From Trichoplax sp. H2 (Eukaryota; Placozoa; Uniplacotomia; Trichoplacea): a DNA stretch of 25,501 nucleotides. The DNA lies in NCBI GenBank assembly GCA_003344405.1, contig NOWV01000399.1:1-25501 (forward strand). The letters run 5' to 3'. Of this stretch, positions 1-8,918 are shown piece after piece (the stretch's first letter is position 1; each line of letters starts with the position of its first letter). The position numbers and the translations under genes were made by a program. A model generated the notes under the pieces. The model did no database searches. It saw nothing but the letters and a program-made list of their open reading frames with translations, and had not been told where the DNA came from.

Positions 1-398
1 TAATCAAAGTCTATCATTCATCGGTCATTGGTTGTCCAGGCAGTTGGACTGGCCATATTCGAAACGCCGATTTGTGTGGCAGAGGATATCATTTATGTAA
101 TAAAAGTGACAGAAAGTCCCTACTTTCCAAGATTACCTACAAAGATGCCATTAAAATTCCTGGCTGTTATGCATTTAATGCAGCCCATGACTTTTACAAG
201 TGTATTGACTGTGAGAATAGAACGGCTCACGATGATCTAGCCGGTGTCGGTAGGGCATGTCCTATAAAAGTCGAACGTAGAACATCCTGTATAACAGGAG
301 GGATGATTGATGCAGTAAGAAGCTTTGAGAGCTACAGCAATAATATGGCTTACCAGTATCATTCAGGAATATCTGGTGTTTTGTGTTGCAAAAATTAA
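1..398 (+). CDS. Gene 1: secreted 12-Cys family protein, 3' part of last exon (5' truncated by window)
   Basis: This is the 3' portion of the last exon of a small secreted cysteine-rich protein; the reading frame enters at base 3 and ends with TAA at 396-398. It is nearly identical to exon 3 of gene 3 (window base 1 equals 20571), so the signal-peptide exon, the second exon and the first cysteine should lie upstream of the window. Landmarks in order are CPGSW, LCGRGYHLC, IPGCYAFNAAHDF, KCIDC, DDLAGVG, the SCITGG segment and the terminal GISGVLCCKN. An NRT glycosylation sequon follows KCIDC. The cysteine found before QYHSG in gene 3 is tyrosine here (TGC to TAC at 351-353), so one predicted disulfide cannot form. 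The frame is otherwise intact, and the 3' flank with its poly(A) signal is shared with gene 3, so it is probably still a gene. I know no function for this family. Confidence 0.85.
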   Translation, partial: IKVYHSSVIGCPGSWTGHIRNADLCGRGYHLCNKSDRKSLLSKITYKDAIKIPGCYAFNAAHDFYKCIDCENRTAHDDLAGVGRACPIKVERRTSCITGGMIDAVRSFESYSNNMAYQYHSGISGVLCCKN

Positions 399-565
399 CA
401 CTTATTTTCGGTGGAGTTTACCCATATTTTGCTGCCACTTTATGTTCTAGTTTAAAACATTGATTGTAAGGATTGAACATATTGTTAACTACTACTTAAG
501 AGGTATAACATTAACTAGAAAAATTTCAATATCATTGGATTAATGTTCGCACTCCTTGTTTCTAA

Positions 566-571
566 AATAAA
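566..571 (+). promoter_or_regulatory. Poly(A) signal AATAAA of gene 1
   Basis: This AATAAA lies about 170 bp after the gene 1 stop. The same hexamer sits at the equivalent place after gene 3 (21136-21141), within conserved 3' flank. Confidence 0.55.
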
Positions 572-1077
572 AATAGTTTGCAGTACCAAATGAATTATTG
601 CTTGCCTAAAATATCAAGTTAAATCAGAATCTAATCTTAAAAGACCCTCTTATTGGCGGAATTTAGTCCTATCGTTATACTTTCGAGTCGGTTTATAATG
701 TTTTAACAGCACTCTATTCTTTTCTACCAAGCAGTACATTAGACAAGTAACTATAGCAACTACAGCACAGTAATGCATATTATAATCGTATTAGTAGCAA
801 GCAATGACGGAACATATTTAATTCAATCGTAAAATAAATTCTCCTTTGATATGGCATTGTGATAATACACAGTACTAACGGCGTGTAGAGAAAGATACAC
901 CCATATTTGATCATATGGATAGCTATATTTGATATAGTTAAGTTACTTTGAATAGATATTATCGTGAAGCTAATACTAGATGATTGCTAACTACTACATT
1001 AGAAGTTGTTCATGACTAATAGTAGCCAGCTGACTAATTATGCTACAAGATTTATATAGCTAGAAACACTATAGTTG

Positions 1078-1134
1078 TTAAGATGCCTTTCGGAGAAGGG
1101 ACTAAATGTTAATAGAAAAGTAGTGGCATCTTAA
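1078..1134. repeat. Inverted repeat, 10-bp perfect arms
   Basis: TTAAGATGCC (1078-1087) is matched by GGCATCTTAA (1125-1134), leaving a loop of about 37 nt. The arms are kept in the duplicate block near 21649-21706. It could be a small foldback element or chance in AT-rich DNA. Confidence 0.5.
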
Positions 1135-1272
1135 GTAAAATGATTTAGATTTATAGAAAATAATGATATATTATTAGAGAAAAGTATTTTGTTTGATGAT
1201 TCATATCTGATTGTCCATTAATCAAGATGTCATAAATGGATTTATCGAAATGTTTATAAGAACTGCAACGAT

Positions 1273-1313
1273 GAGCTCAAAAAGGAGAAGAGACTTCACT
1301 ACACTTTGAGCTC
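1273..1313. repeat. Inverted repeat, 9-bp perfect arms
   Basis: GAGCTCAAA (1273-1281) pairs with TTTGAGCTC (1305-1313) around a 23-nt purine-rich loop. Both arms are preserved in the duplicate block at about 21843-21885. Confidence 0.5.
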
Positions 1314-1999
1314 GGAAGACTTTAGGTTTAAGCCTTTAAAAAATACCACTTGACTAAAATAGTTATTCTGAGGCCCATTTATTACACGACGATTACCATT
1401 TATTATAAATAATAAAGAAATTGTATGGGTTAGCATAATATAAGAAAATGGCTTCTGCTCTGCCGTTACCGCTGCAATATTGCAACATTGGTATTACTAT
1501 AGTATTCCAGAACTTATGTAGATTTTAGCCAGTTAGCAATCTAATGGATTAGAACCAACTTTCTTTTGAGATTTCTAGTTAGTTATACTACTACGATTCA
1601 CATTACAAATTGATCATGCAGTTCTAATTCTGACTGTAGTTAACAGTAAATAAATCTTTGCTCGTTAAAATTCATAAAGGTGTGTAAGATGCGAGATGAA
1701 ACGCTTCACAGTGTCTAAATAAGTTTTTAAATTATTACAGGTACGAGTACATGCCAACATCTTGCCCAAATTTTGTATCAGTAAATTGAAACTTTTGACG
1801 AAATTTAATTCTTATTAAAGTAATTATATTTACAAAATATAACAAACCGCAAAGATTTAATAAAACAATACTTTGGGTTATATCAAGCTGTACAATTGAT
1901 TTGATACTTGTGTATTTATGAGCACTAGCATGGTTTCGTTATAGGAAGGTCAATTTGCAATAACCTCCTTAGCTTAATGAGAAACAACGTTAATTAAAT

Positions 2000-2094
2000 C
2001 ACTGTCATCCTATAGTCACTATCATGATGAGTGGGAAAATGGTGCAGCCACACTGCAATATTTTTTACCACTCCTTTGTAATTGGTGACAGTGG
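2000..2094. repeat. Nested foldback (hairpin within hairpin)
   Basis: The outer arms are CACTGTCA (2000-2007) and TGACAGTG (2087-2094). Inside them GAGTGG (2029-2034) pairs with CCACTC (2068-2073), and an innermost GCAG/CTGC and AAAAT/ATTTT pairing closes the stem. The counterpart after relic A does not carry it. The duplicate block has it with one mismatch in the outer arm (TGACATTG). This is compatible with a very short foldback transposon or an inverted-repeat transcript; I see no clear target-site duplication. Confidence 0.5.
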
Positions 2095-2189
2095 GAAAAA
2101 TATATTGAGATGATATACGTATTAACAGATTTACCTACTATAACGTTAAGTAAACTCAAAAATTTTGTAATTGTATTAAAAATCATCTA

Positions 2190-2960
2190 AATTAAAATCC
2201 TTTTCCATTCTCTAGGATTAGATTAGTGTTGAATTATGCCAGTGCATTGTTAACGATTGCGGTCGAAAGGTGAAATGCCATATTAGTAAAATTAATTGGA
2301 GATCAAAGGGATCCAGTATATCGATATAGTGCAGGAGTGGTATTTTCATTTTCATATTACTGCATTTGATTAAGTAAAAACTGGAATAGAAGCAGGATAT
2401 TGCATTTATTCTGAACCACACTTTCAATAATTAATTATCGTGTTAAGGTTAAATAATCAGATTAATTACAGCATCAAAAGTAAGACAATGATTATTGCAT
2501 AAAAAATCAATCATATCATCCAATCGTATAATTAGTAAGCACGATTTGTACGACGATTACCTTACATAATCAACATCAATGGTCTAAAATTTAAAATTAA
2601 CTACAAGTATGTTACAGATAATCTCGAGAATGTAGATGTTTAAAGAAACTCGCTACATATTTATAAGCAATTGTTGGAATAGTTAATTTTAACAGCATTC
2701 CCTAGAAATGCAGATATTTTCAAATTATACCGGCATTCTAGGATTGCTAACTGTTTAAAGCATGGGATTGTAGACAATTGAAAAATATTCTCTAGAAACC
2801 TGCTTTCAGATTGGAATTGTATTCTGAGATTGTTACACATTAAAGACCATTCTTGCTCTGTAGTATTGGCAAGTCTTAAAAATGCTCTTACTTTAGCATC
2901 TATGTCTATAAATGGTACTTTAATAACTACAGCCAATGGGACAATAAGCAATTGATACCT
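2190..2960. other. Former 5' flank of relic A
   Basis: This noncoding stretch is a decayed but collinear match to the 5' flank of gene 3 (about 18400-18780 and 19290-19835). For example, the CTGAGATTG neighbourhood near 2824 corresponds to that near 19643, and the segment ending in GATACCTT (about 2960) corresponds to GATGCCTT near 19833. The satellite at 18806-19280 is absent here. The match stops just before relic A, where gene 3's promoter and first exons should follow, so those were lost by deletion. Confidence 0.6.
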
Positions 2961-2967
2961 TGATATC

Positions 2968-3102
2968 ACAGTCATCAAAATAACTTCGATACAATCCTAT
3001 ATAATCGGTGCAATGACCAATACAGCAAATAACACGCATGGCTACAAATATAACAAAGCTTGCCATTATCATTCAGGAATATCTGGTATTCTGTGCTTTA
3101 AA
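2968..3102 (+). pseudogene. Relic A: C-terminal fragment of a 12-Cys family gene
   Basis: An uninterrupted stretch of about 45 codons corresponds to the last third of exon 3. It shows a KITS segment, then a TSIQSYIIGAM region equivalent to the SCITGGMID region of gene 3, a variable loop, and then NKACHYHSGISGILC. Two family cysteines are lost: TGT to TAT at the ninth position, and the last one to TTT. The stop codon is also lost by a local indel. Exons 1 and 2, the promoter and the first part of the domain are missing. The 3' flank is recognisably that of the family (compare 3115-3170 with 405-460). It is a deletion relic, not an expressed gene. Confidence 0.8.
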
Positions 3103-4490
3103 AAAATTCAACTCCTTTTTAAAGGAGTTTATCTTGCTACCATTTTATATTCTAATTTTAAAACATACATGATAGCAATATAATAAATTAATACGTGCTC
3201 TCTCCCTGTACATATCATTAACTAGAAGCATTTATTCGTTATTAAATTAATACGTCAATGATTTAATTTACACTTCTGTAGAACGTTAATCGCCTTTGAA
3301 TAAGAGTTAGCGATACCAAATGAAGGATTTTTTGATTAAATGACAAGTTGAATCAGAAACTAATCTCAATAAATGCGGTCATGAGCATAGTTTAATCATA
3401 TCGTTATACTTTGAAGAAAGTTTGTAATATTTTAATGGTACTCCGTCCCTTTCTATTAACCACTACATTAGATAAGAATATTTATAGTAAGTACGTACTT
3501 TTGATAGGTATGTAATTGTGTTTTGTGGCGGACAACTATTGATTATGTTTAATTCAATTGGAAAATAAACTCTTCGATATGATAATGTGTTCCACAGTGC
3601 TAACGGTAATTATCTCTTAAGCTATAGTCTAAAAAATTTCAGAAATTAATATAATATGAGGAAAAGATTTCTACCCTACTACTATCAATGCAATACTGGA
3701 ACGCCAGTATTAATATTTCACAATTAATGTAGACTTTACTCAGTGAGTATTTTAATAGATTAGAACGGGTTTTAAAGCTAAATTCAAAAAATCGCAGTTC
3801 AATAAATACCAGGATTGTTCTTGTCTTTATATACTGAGATCAAAGAAACCGGAGATTAAAAGAAGTAGCATGAGACCTTATCTCAGAAAATTGTTTAAAT
3901 TTTTCGCAGTCACACCAATTGTGTGGAAATTTATACGGTGAAATCGATAAATTGGATTACATGATTGACTTTTTAGTATCAGATCTATTATTTAAATGGT
4001 TTAATCTAAGTTTATCGAAATGTAAGGATTTATGTTGCATATATAATTATAAAATCCATTTCTTCCTACAAGATTAGCTGTTTTACAATATAATATACAA
4101 GCAATTTTTAAAAATAATTGACAAGTATAGCTAGATGCCGACTAATAATTTACTAGATCGCTCAATCATACGGTACCAATGCATTTTCGATATCTTACTC
4201 AGCCTTTTTTGAAAATTCCATCTAGCTTTGCAAATAACAACACTTCTATCATTATTTTAACGGAATTTAATACCGTACTGTGCTATATCCAAAGTAAAAA
4301 CAATTTTACTAATCAAGTTTAAGCCATGTTTATTATACTTATTAAGTTGATGTTGTAGTACTTATTCAACCAAAATTAGTAGATTACAATAAAAATATAT
4401 TAATTTCAATGCTAAACTATTTACTCTAAGAATAATCTATACATTTTTGCGGTAATGCAAAATTTATTCCTAGAAAAATTTATAGAAAAG
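3103..4490. other. 3' flank of relic A, noncoding
   Basis: No supported gene. The first ~670 bp match the 3' flank of gene 1 in decayed form, for example GCGATACCAAATGAA near 3310 against GCAGTACCAAATGAA near 580, and TAGATTAGAACGGG near 3755 against TGGATTAGAACC near 1545. The rest is AT-rich sequence shared with the copy B block. Confidence 0.6.
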
Positions 4491-4491
4491 A

Positions 4492-4582
4492 CAGCAATAG
4501 AGCAATAAAGTATTAGAAAATGCTTAGAATATTGTTACAGTAGCACATTGATAACGACATCATGTTTGTTACCTACATGCAC
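4492..4582. repeat. 91-bp dispersed repeat, copy 1
   Basis: This segment is gaplessly alignable with 17920-18010, with about five mismatches by eye, while the sequence on either side is unrelated. It begins right where the large duplicated block ends in this window. It may be a fragment of a mobile element or a duplication breakpoint marker. Confidence 0.75.
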
Positions 4583-6210
4583 AACGCGGAAGAAGTAGAC
4601 AAGTGGACTAATAACAGTATTTTGTGTCTGTACATCAGGCACCGTAGTAGTAAATTGATATCATTAAGACGTTGTTAGAGTAGTATTATAAGAAACTATC
4701 TAACAGCGAAGTCCGATGATACTAACTTTAGTTCACTCTTCAACTGTAAGGTTACTAGACAGTTCTGAGATTTATACATGTTAAGACATGGAAAGTAACT
4801 AGTACGTTATGAAGGCCAATTTTTCTTTATTCTTAGTTTAGAGGACTACAACAGGTACTTACCGTAGCGATATGAAATTAATAGAAATTGCATGGTGAGG
4901 AATGTAATTTTATATCAAGTAAAAGTAGTAATAAGTAAAATTTCGACTAGCCTATAAGATGAATAAGACGTTATAATCCATGACGTGATAGCACAAAAAT
5001 CTAGAAGTGAGTACCGGAGAAATAATTATTACTTCTATGATTTCTATGTAGTAAATAAATATATTGGTGTTTATAGTAAGCTTATGCTGAATTTATAGTT
5101 TATTTATGGAAGAAAAAGCTCCCGTAAAACTCACAAACATCGAGATTTATTTCTGCTACGTTTGCTGCAAGCGTAGTTGTAGCGGCGTAGGAGCCTGATA
5201 GCTCAGTCTAGTCCGGTAATTATGGCCTTTCTAAAAATGTTTGACGGTATTTTAAAAACTATGTTAACAGATTTTCTGTGTGGTATTGATGTATAACATT
5301 TGATCTAGAATTAGTTAGCTTGCCTAATGTTTAGTGCTAATAAGTTATGTTAACTTGAGACTTGAGAATTCTGCTCTTTTTTTTAAATACTGCAAGAAAT
5401 TACAATTTTGAAATCTAGCAAGTTTAAATTTAGAAATTTACCAAGTAGAACAGTAATTTACCTAACTACATTCAGGAGATTCTAATTACGTAAACAATAA
5501 TGGAATTTTATTCCGGTTAGCAATTGAAAATTATACGTAGATTTATAAGAGCAGTTTACTATTTGACGACATGACTAAGTTTACGTACTAATTAGTATAT
5601 ACTTCGTTCTACATGGTATTCTAATATCATGATAAGTTACATCTATTAAAAAAGTTACTTTATTGTGAAGCTTTATAGACTTACTAGTAGTCATAGCTAT
5701 CTAATTATCAAAATGTTAGTTTTCACTTTACAGTTTGGACTAATAATGCGATATAAACTTCTTATAAAATGCTATAATACTATGAAATTGAGTAGCAGAA
5801 ACCAATAAGAAAGGTCTAGACTATCTCTTTACTTTAAAAGGTACCGGATTGCAAATTAGAATACCAATAGATATGATAAATATTTATAATATATGTGTTC
5901 TATGATTGGCTATTTTCGTTAAATTTATTTTATAGATTTAATGTAAGCGGAAGTGAAATGCAAAAAGAGTAAGTATTAGTTTGCTTCATGATTTAAAAAT
6001 TGATCACATTTCAAATGATAATATAGGCTTCTTTGATGGAATTTTCAAGGATGTTTCTCACACAAGCATCATCTATTGCTGTAATTTTTCTTTTGCTACG
6101 TAACGTTCTATATCGTGAAAATAATAAATTTTTTGGTAAACGTGTAAAAAGATCAAGTATGAACTTGAAAAATCTTCCTTAAGATTACAAACATTGATCA
6201 TAAACACAAA
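4583..6210. other. Intergenic, AT-rich, no gene
   Basis: I find no coding sequence. A segment around 4830-4940 (GTTTAGAGGACTA ... AAAAGTAGTAATAA) recurs in decayed form at about 10233-10365, downstream of gene 2, suggesting shared array flank. Around 5150-5230 is a small GC-richer patch with a short hairpin (CTACG ... CGTAG) and a tRNA A-box-like string, but no complete tRNA. Confidence 0.5.
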
Positions 6211-6530
6211 TTGACCCTGAATTTTACCTATTTATTAGCATTATAATGATTTGGGTAGGAATCATCAGCAGAAAATTAAGAACAAAAACTACACACTAAT
6301 TGTATTAGAAAATGTTGTAATAAAAATTTTGTAAATTTTTTTAGATAATTTGAAACTCTCCATACTCACAAAATCTCGCAAATTGATAAACTTAATTCTA
6401 GCCGTTTATTAGTATTATCATAATTTGAGAAAGAATTATGAGCCACAAATGGAGAATAGGAACTACATCAATTGTATTCGATAATGCTCTGATAAAAAAT
6501 TTTGCAATTTTTTTGCGATATTTAGAAACT
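6211..6530. repeat. Direct tandem duplication, ~172-bp period
   Basis: Unit 1 (6211-6357) and unit 2 (6383-6530) share a run of landmarks: TTTATTAG, TATTAGNNTTAT, AATTGTATT and AAAATTTTGNAATTTTTTT. They are clearly diverged, so the duplication is old. There is no coding potential. Confidence 0.65.
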
Positions 6531-6930
6531 ATCTGTAAATAAAATGTATATATTATCTATATCTTGGAAGGTAGATAGGAACAACAGTTATAAAGCTAAT
6601 TTTACCGGCGTTAAACTAACAAATATTATCTAAAAATATACAGAAGTTGGATGCTGCTATTACTCTTTTCTAAAATGTTAGGTGTCATTATGAAACTACT
6701 GTGTATAGGCTCTAAAAGATCATTAATTATACCATTAATTATAGAAATTAGTTGACAAAAGTCAATTTTATTATCACAATCGAACTATAAGTCTTAACTG
6801 ATATCATAGAACTTTAGTTTTCGGCTATTTCTATAAAATACGATAATATCTTACGTCATTTAATTGTCAATATTGATATGAAACTTTGATTTTATTCCGT
6901 CAAGTAGCAGACTGATTCTAATTATTATTC

Positions 6931-7412
6931 ATTATCTTGTTTTCTTTAGTTCTGTATCTGACATTGCTAAAAAATATTAAAATGACATCGCGCATTGACT
7001 AATCATAAGCTACTTTACAGAGATCGACATCATTGAATTAAGGTAAATTTTAATTAATTAAATACTAGTAATTGATGATATTCAAGTTTATTGATGTTTA
7101 AATGAACGTAATAATTGTTAAATACTGCTTGTAATACAGCATTTAGTGCCCACTGGCCACTACGTATTTTATAAATATTATTTTGCTTTCTTCAGTTCTA
7201 TATTTGATATTGCTAAAAAAATCTCGAAATGACATCATGCACTGATTAATCATAAGCTACTTTACAGAGATCGACATCATCGAGTTATTGTTGGATTTTA
7301 GTAAATGTCAATAATTAGATGATACTCAAGTTTATATTGATCGAGTTAATGCAATAACTGCAAATACTGGTTATACTACAGCATTTGGAGCCGACTGGCC
7401 ACTAGGTATTGT
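6931..7412. repeat. Direct tandem duplication, ~246-bp period
   Basis: Unit 1 starts at 6931 and unit 2 at 7177. Shared blocks include TAATCATAAGCTACTTTACAG followed by AGATCGACATCAT, and the ends CACTGGCCACTA and GACTGGCCACTA. It lies a few hundred bases upstream of the gene 2 promoter, so it may be regulatory or simply repeated spacer. Confidence 0.75.
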
Positions 7413-7601
7413 AACACTGACGCCTTGACTAAGGATTTTGTAGAATATTTAATATATCACGATGACTACATCTGTATAAGCAAACAATATACTTGTTACA
7501 TATTAGCAAAATTTCCTTATTTTTGTTGAAATAATGAAGGGCAAGATATGAATCAGTATTTAGGAAAGGTTAAGCTATTATCATCTAGTACTGACAGAAC
7601 C

Positions 7602-7664
7602 TATAAATATCCCAAATTTTCATCTTCTTACAACTAAAGTCGGAAAACCGGTCGAAGTACCGGT
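7602..7664 (+). promoter_or_regulatory. Gene 2 core promoter (TATA box and start region)
   Basis: TATAAATA at 7602-7609 is followed 30 bp later by AACTAAAGTCGGAAAA (7632-7647). Gene 3 has the same arrangement: TATAAATA at 20020-20027, then AACTCAAAGCGGAAAA 32 bp on. The distance from TATA to ATG is also nearly equal (141 and 145 bp). This points to a conserved core promoter with transcription starting near the AAC. Two ACCGGT hexamers 12 bp apart (7647-7652 and 7659-7664) follow in gene 2 only. Confidence 0.65.
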
Positions 7665-7742
7665 AGAAATATTTCCTTTAATCAATCTTAGCATACATAT
7701 TCTTGACATTAATTATTCTCTAGTATTCTATTTTGTGAGAAT

Positions 7743-8549
7743 ATGAAGATTTCTCTTGCTCTCCTGTGTATTTTACTCTGTATAACTACGCTTGTGGTAA
7801 TTTATTGTCGAGATTATCAATCATTATAGCTGATTCATTTGTAAAGAAATAATGCGATTTAATTGTATAAGTAATCAACTTCATATCTGCAATATCTTTA
7901 GTTTGCTATGGTAAAATATCCTAAAATCCGAAGACCGATTTATGATAAAAAATTGTGCCTTCATTTCAATTTACTAATAGATACATACTCTCGAAGCGCC
8001 TATACCAGACGAAGTAATTATTTTTAAATTCATTTACTAGAATAATTATCAAGCGTATCTTCAATCTAATTTACTAGTAAAATTATACTCATTTTTTGTC
8101 CTTAATCCTTAATAGCGGCACCACCAATCTGTGGAAATAGCGTGATTGCTCTTAAAGTCTATGAGACATTAGTCATCGCTTGCCCAGGTGGTTGGAGAGG
8201 ACATATTAGTAATGCAAAATTATGCGCTAGAGGTTATCATGTGTGCAATAAAAATGATCGAGCATCTCTACTTTCCAAGATCACTTTTTCGCGTGGTATT
8301 CAAATCCCTGGCTGCTATGCTTTTAATGCAGCCCATGATTTTGGACGATGTATTGATTGCAAGAATAGGGAACATCAAGATGATCTAGGTGGTGTAGGCA
8401 TGACATGTCCTAGAAAAACCACTAGTCAAAATATATCCTGCTTAACAGGCGGAACTATCGATGCAGCAATGGGTGTTTCTTCCTTTGCGACTAATAGAGC
8501 TTGCCATTATCACCCAGGAATATCTGGTGTTTTGTGTTGCGAGAATTAA
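7743..8549 (+). CDS. Gene 2: secreted 12-Cys family protein, complete, three exons, 199 aa
   Basis: Exons are 7743-7796, 7902-8013 and 8116-8549, with GT-AG introns of 105 and 102 bp in phases 0 and 1; TAA ends the frame. The start is the ATG opening a typical signal peptide (MKISLALLCILLCITTLV, then FA). Residues 19-55 (exon 2) are basic and end in RR at the exon 2/3 junction, possibly a processed propeptide. The rest is a domain with 12 conserved cysteines: IC, ACPGG, LCARGYHVC, PGCY, RCIDC, TCP, SCL, ACHYH and the final LCC. Exon 2 adds one unpaired cysteine (KKLCLH). An NIS sequon precedes SCL. Exon lengths and phases equal those of gene 3, and the domain is over half identical to it by eye, which supports the model. 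The likely product is a secreted, disulfide-rich protein of unknown role; I cannot name the family. Confidence 0.9.
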
Positions 8550-8912
8550 TCTCTATTTCTCAACGTGTCTATTTCGTTGTTATTACATGTTCTAGTTTAA
8601 AGATATTGATGACAAGAACGAACGATGTTGATACGATATATGTGAACTAAAGTAGAGGCTAATTTGATGTGATTAAATTGATTTCAATTAGAATAGCTAA
8701 TATAATTACGTAGAATACCGGTATGTATCGTCTTGAGTAAAATGTTTTGTTACAAGGTCAAATATCGCTTCGTTTAAAATAGAATAAGAAATTGATTTCC
8801 TAACGAATCTCAATAGGTACTGATATAATTATAATCTGTTGTAATAATGTTATTAACCTCTTACCCAATTTATATTATCAACTGATCTATTTTATGTTTG
8901 GATCGGTCATTA

Positions 8913-8918
8913 AATAAA
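8913..8918 (+). promoter_or_regulatory. Candidate poly(A) signal of gene 2
   Basis: This is the first AATAAA I see after the gene 2 stop, about 365 bp downstream. The first ~60 bp after the stop (ATGTTCTAGTTTAAA near 8585) resemble the 3' flank of genes 1 and 3. Confidence 0.4.

Larger units (their letters stand above)
399..2190. other. Intergenic 3' flank of gene 1
   Basis: I see no convincing coding sequence here; stops are dense in all frames. Parts of it (roughly 540-900 and 1430-1770) are a decayed match to the 3' flank of relic A (3240-3620 and 3640-3780), showing an old gene-plus-flank duplication. About 500 bp (900-1420) has no counterpart after the relic. The interval holds three inverted repeats, listed separately. 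Confidence 0.6.
1..4490 (+). repeat. Large duplicated block, copy A (gene 1, flank, relic A, flank)
   Basis: This block matches 20571-25501 almost base for base over its whole length, with scattered substitutions and 1-3 bp indels (a few percent by eye). Both copies run in the same direction, about 20.6 kb apart. Copy A starts at or before the window edge. The one large structural difference is an extra ~439 bp in copy B (23545-23983), where copy A reads straight through at 2965-2972. Coding and noncoding parts look similarly diverged, apart from one hot spot inside the gene. Confidence 0.93.

Noticed and set aside
2218-2427. 69-codon open frame on the minus strand
   Set aside because: It is in the same decayed flank, with no protein-like features and no conserved frame in the duplicate.
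2661-2978. 105-codon open frame on the minus strand
   Set aside because: It lies in flank sequence homologous to the gene 3 5' region, resembles no protein, and in the near-identical copy B it is closed by a CAA to TAA change.
5185-5235. tRNA-like A box (GATAGCTCAGTCTAG)
   Set aside because: No anticodon stem, B box or closing acceptor stem follows; at most a chance match or tRNA-derived scrap.
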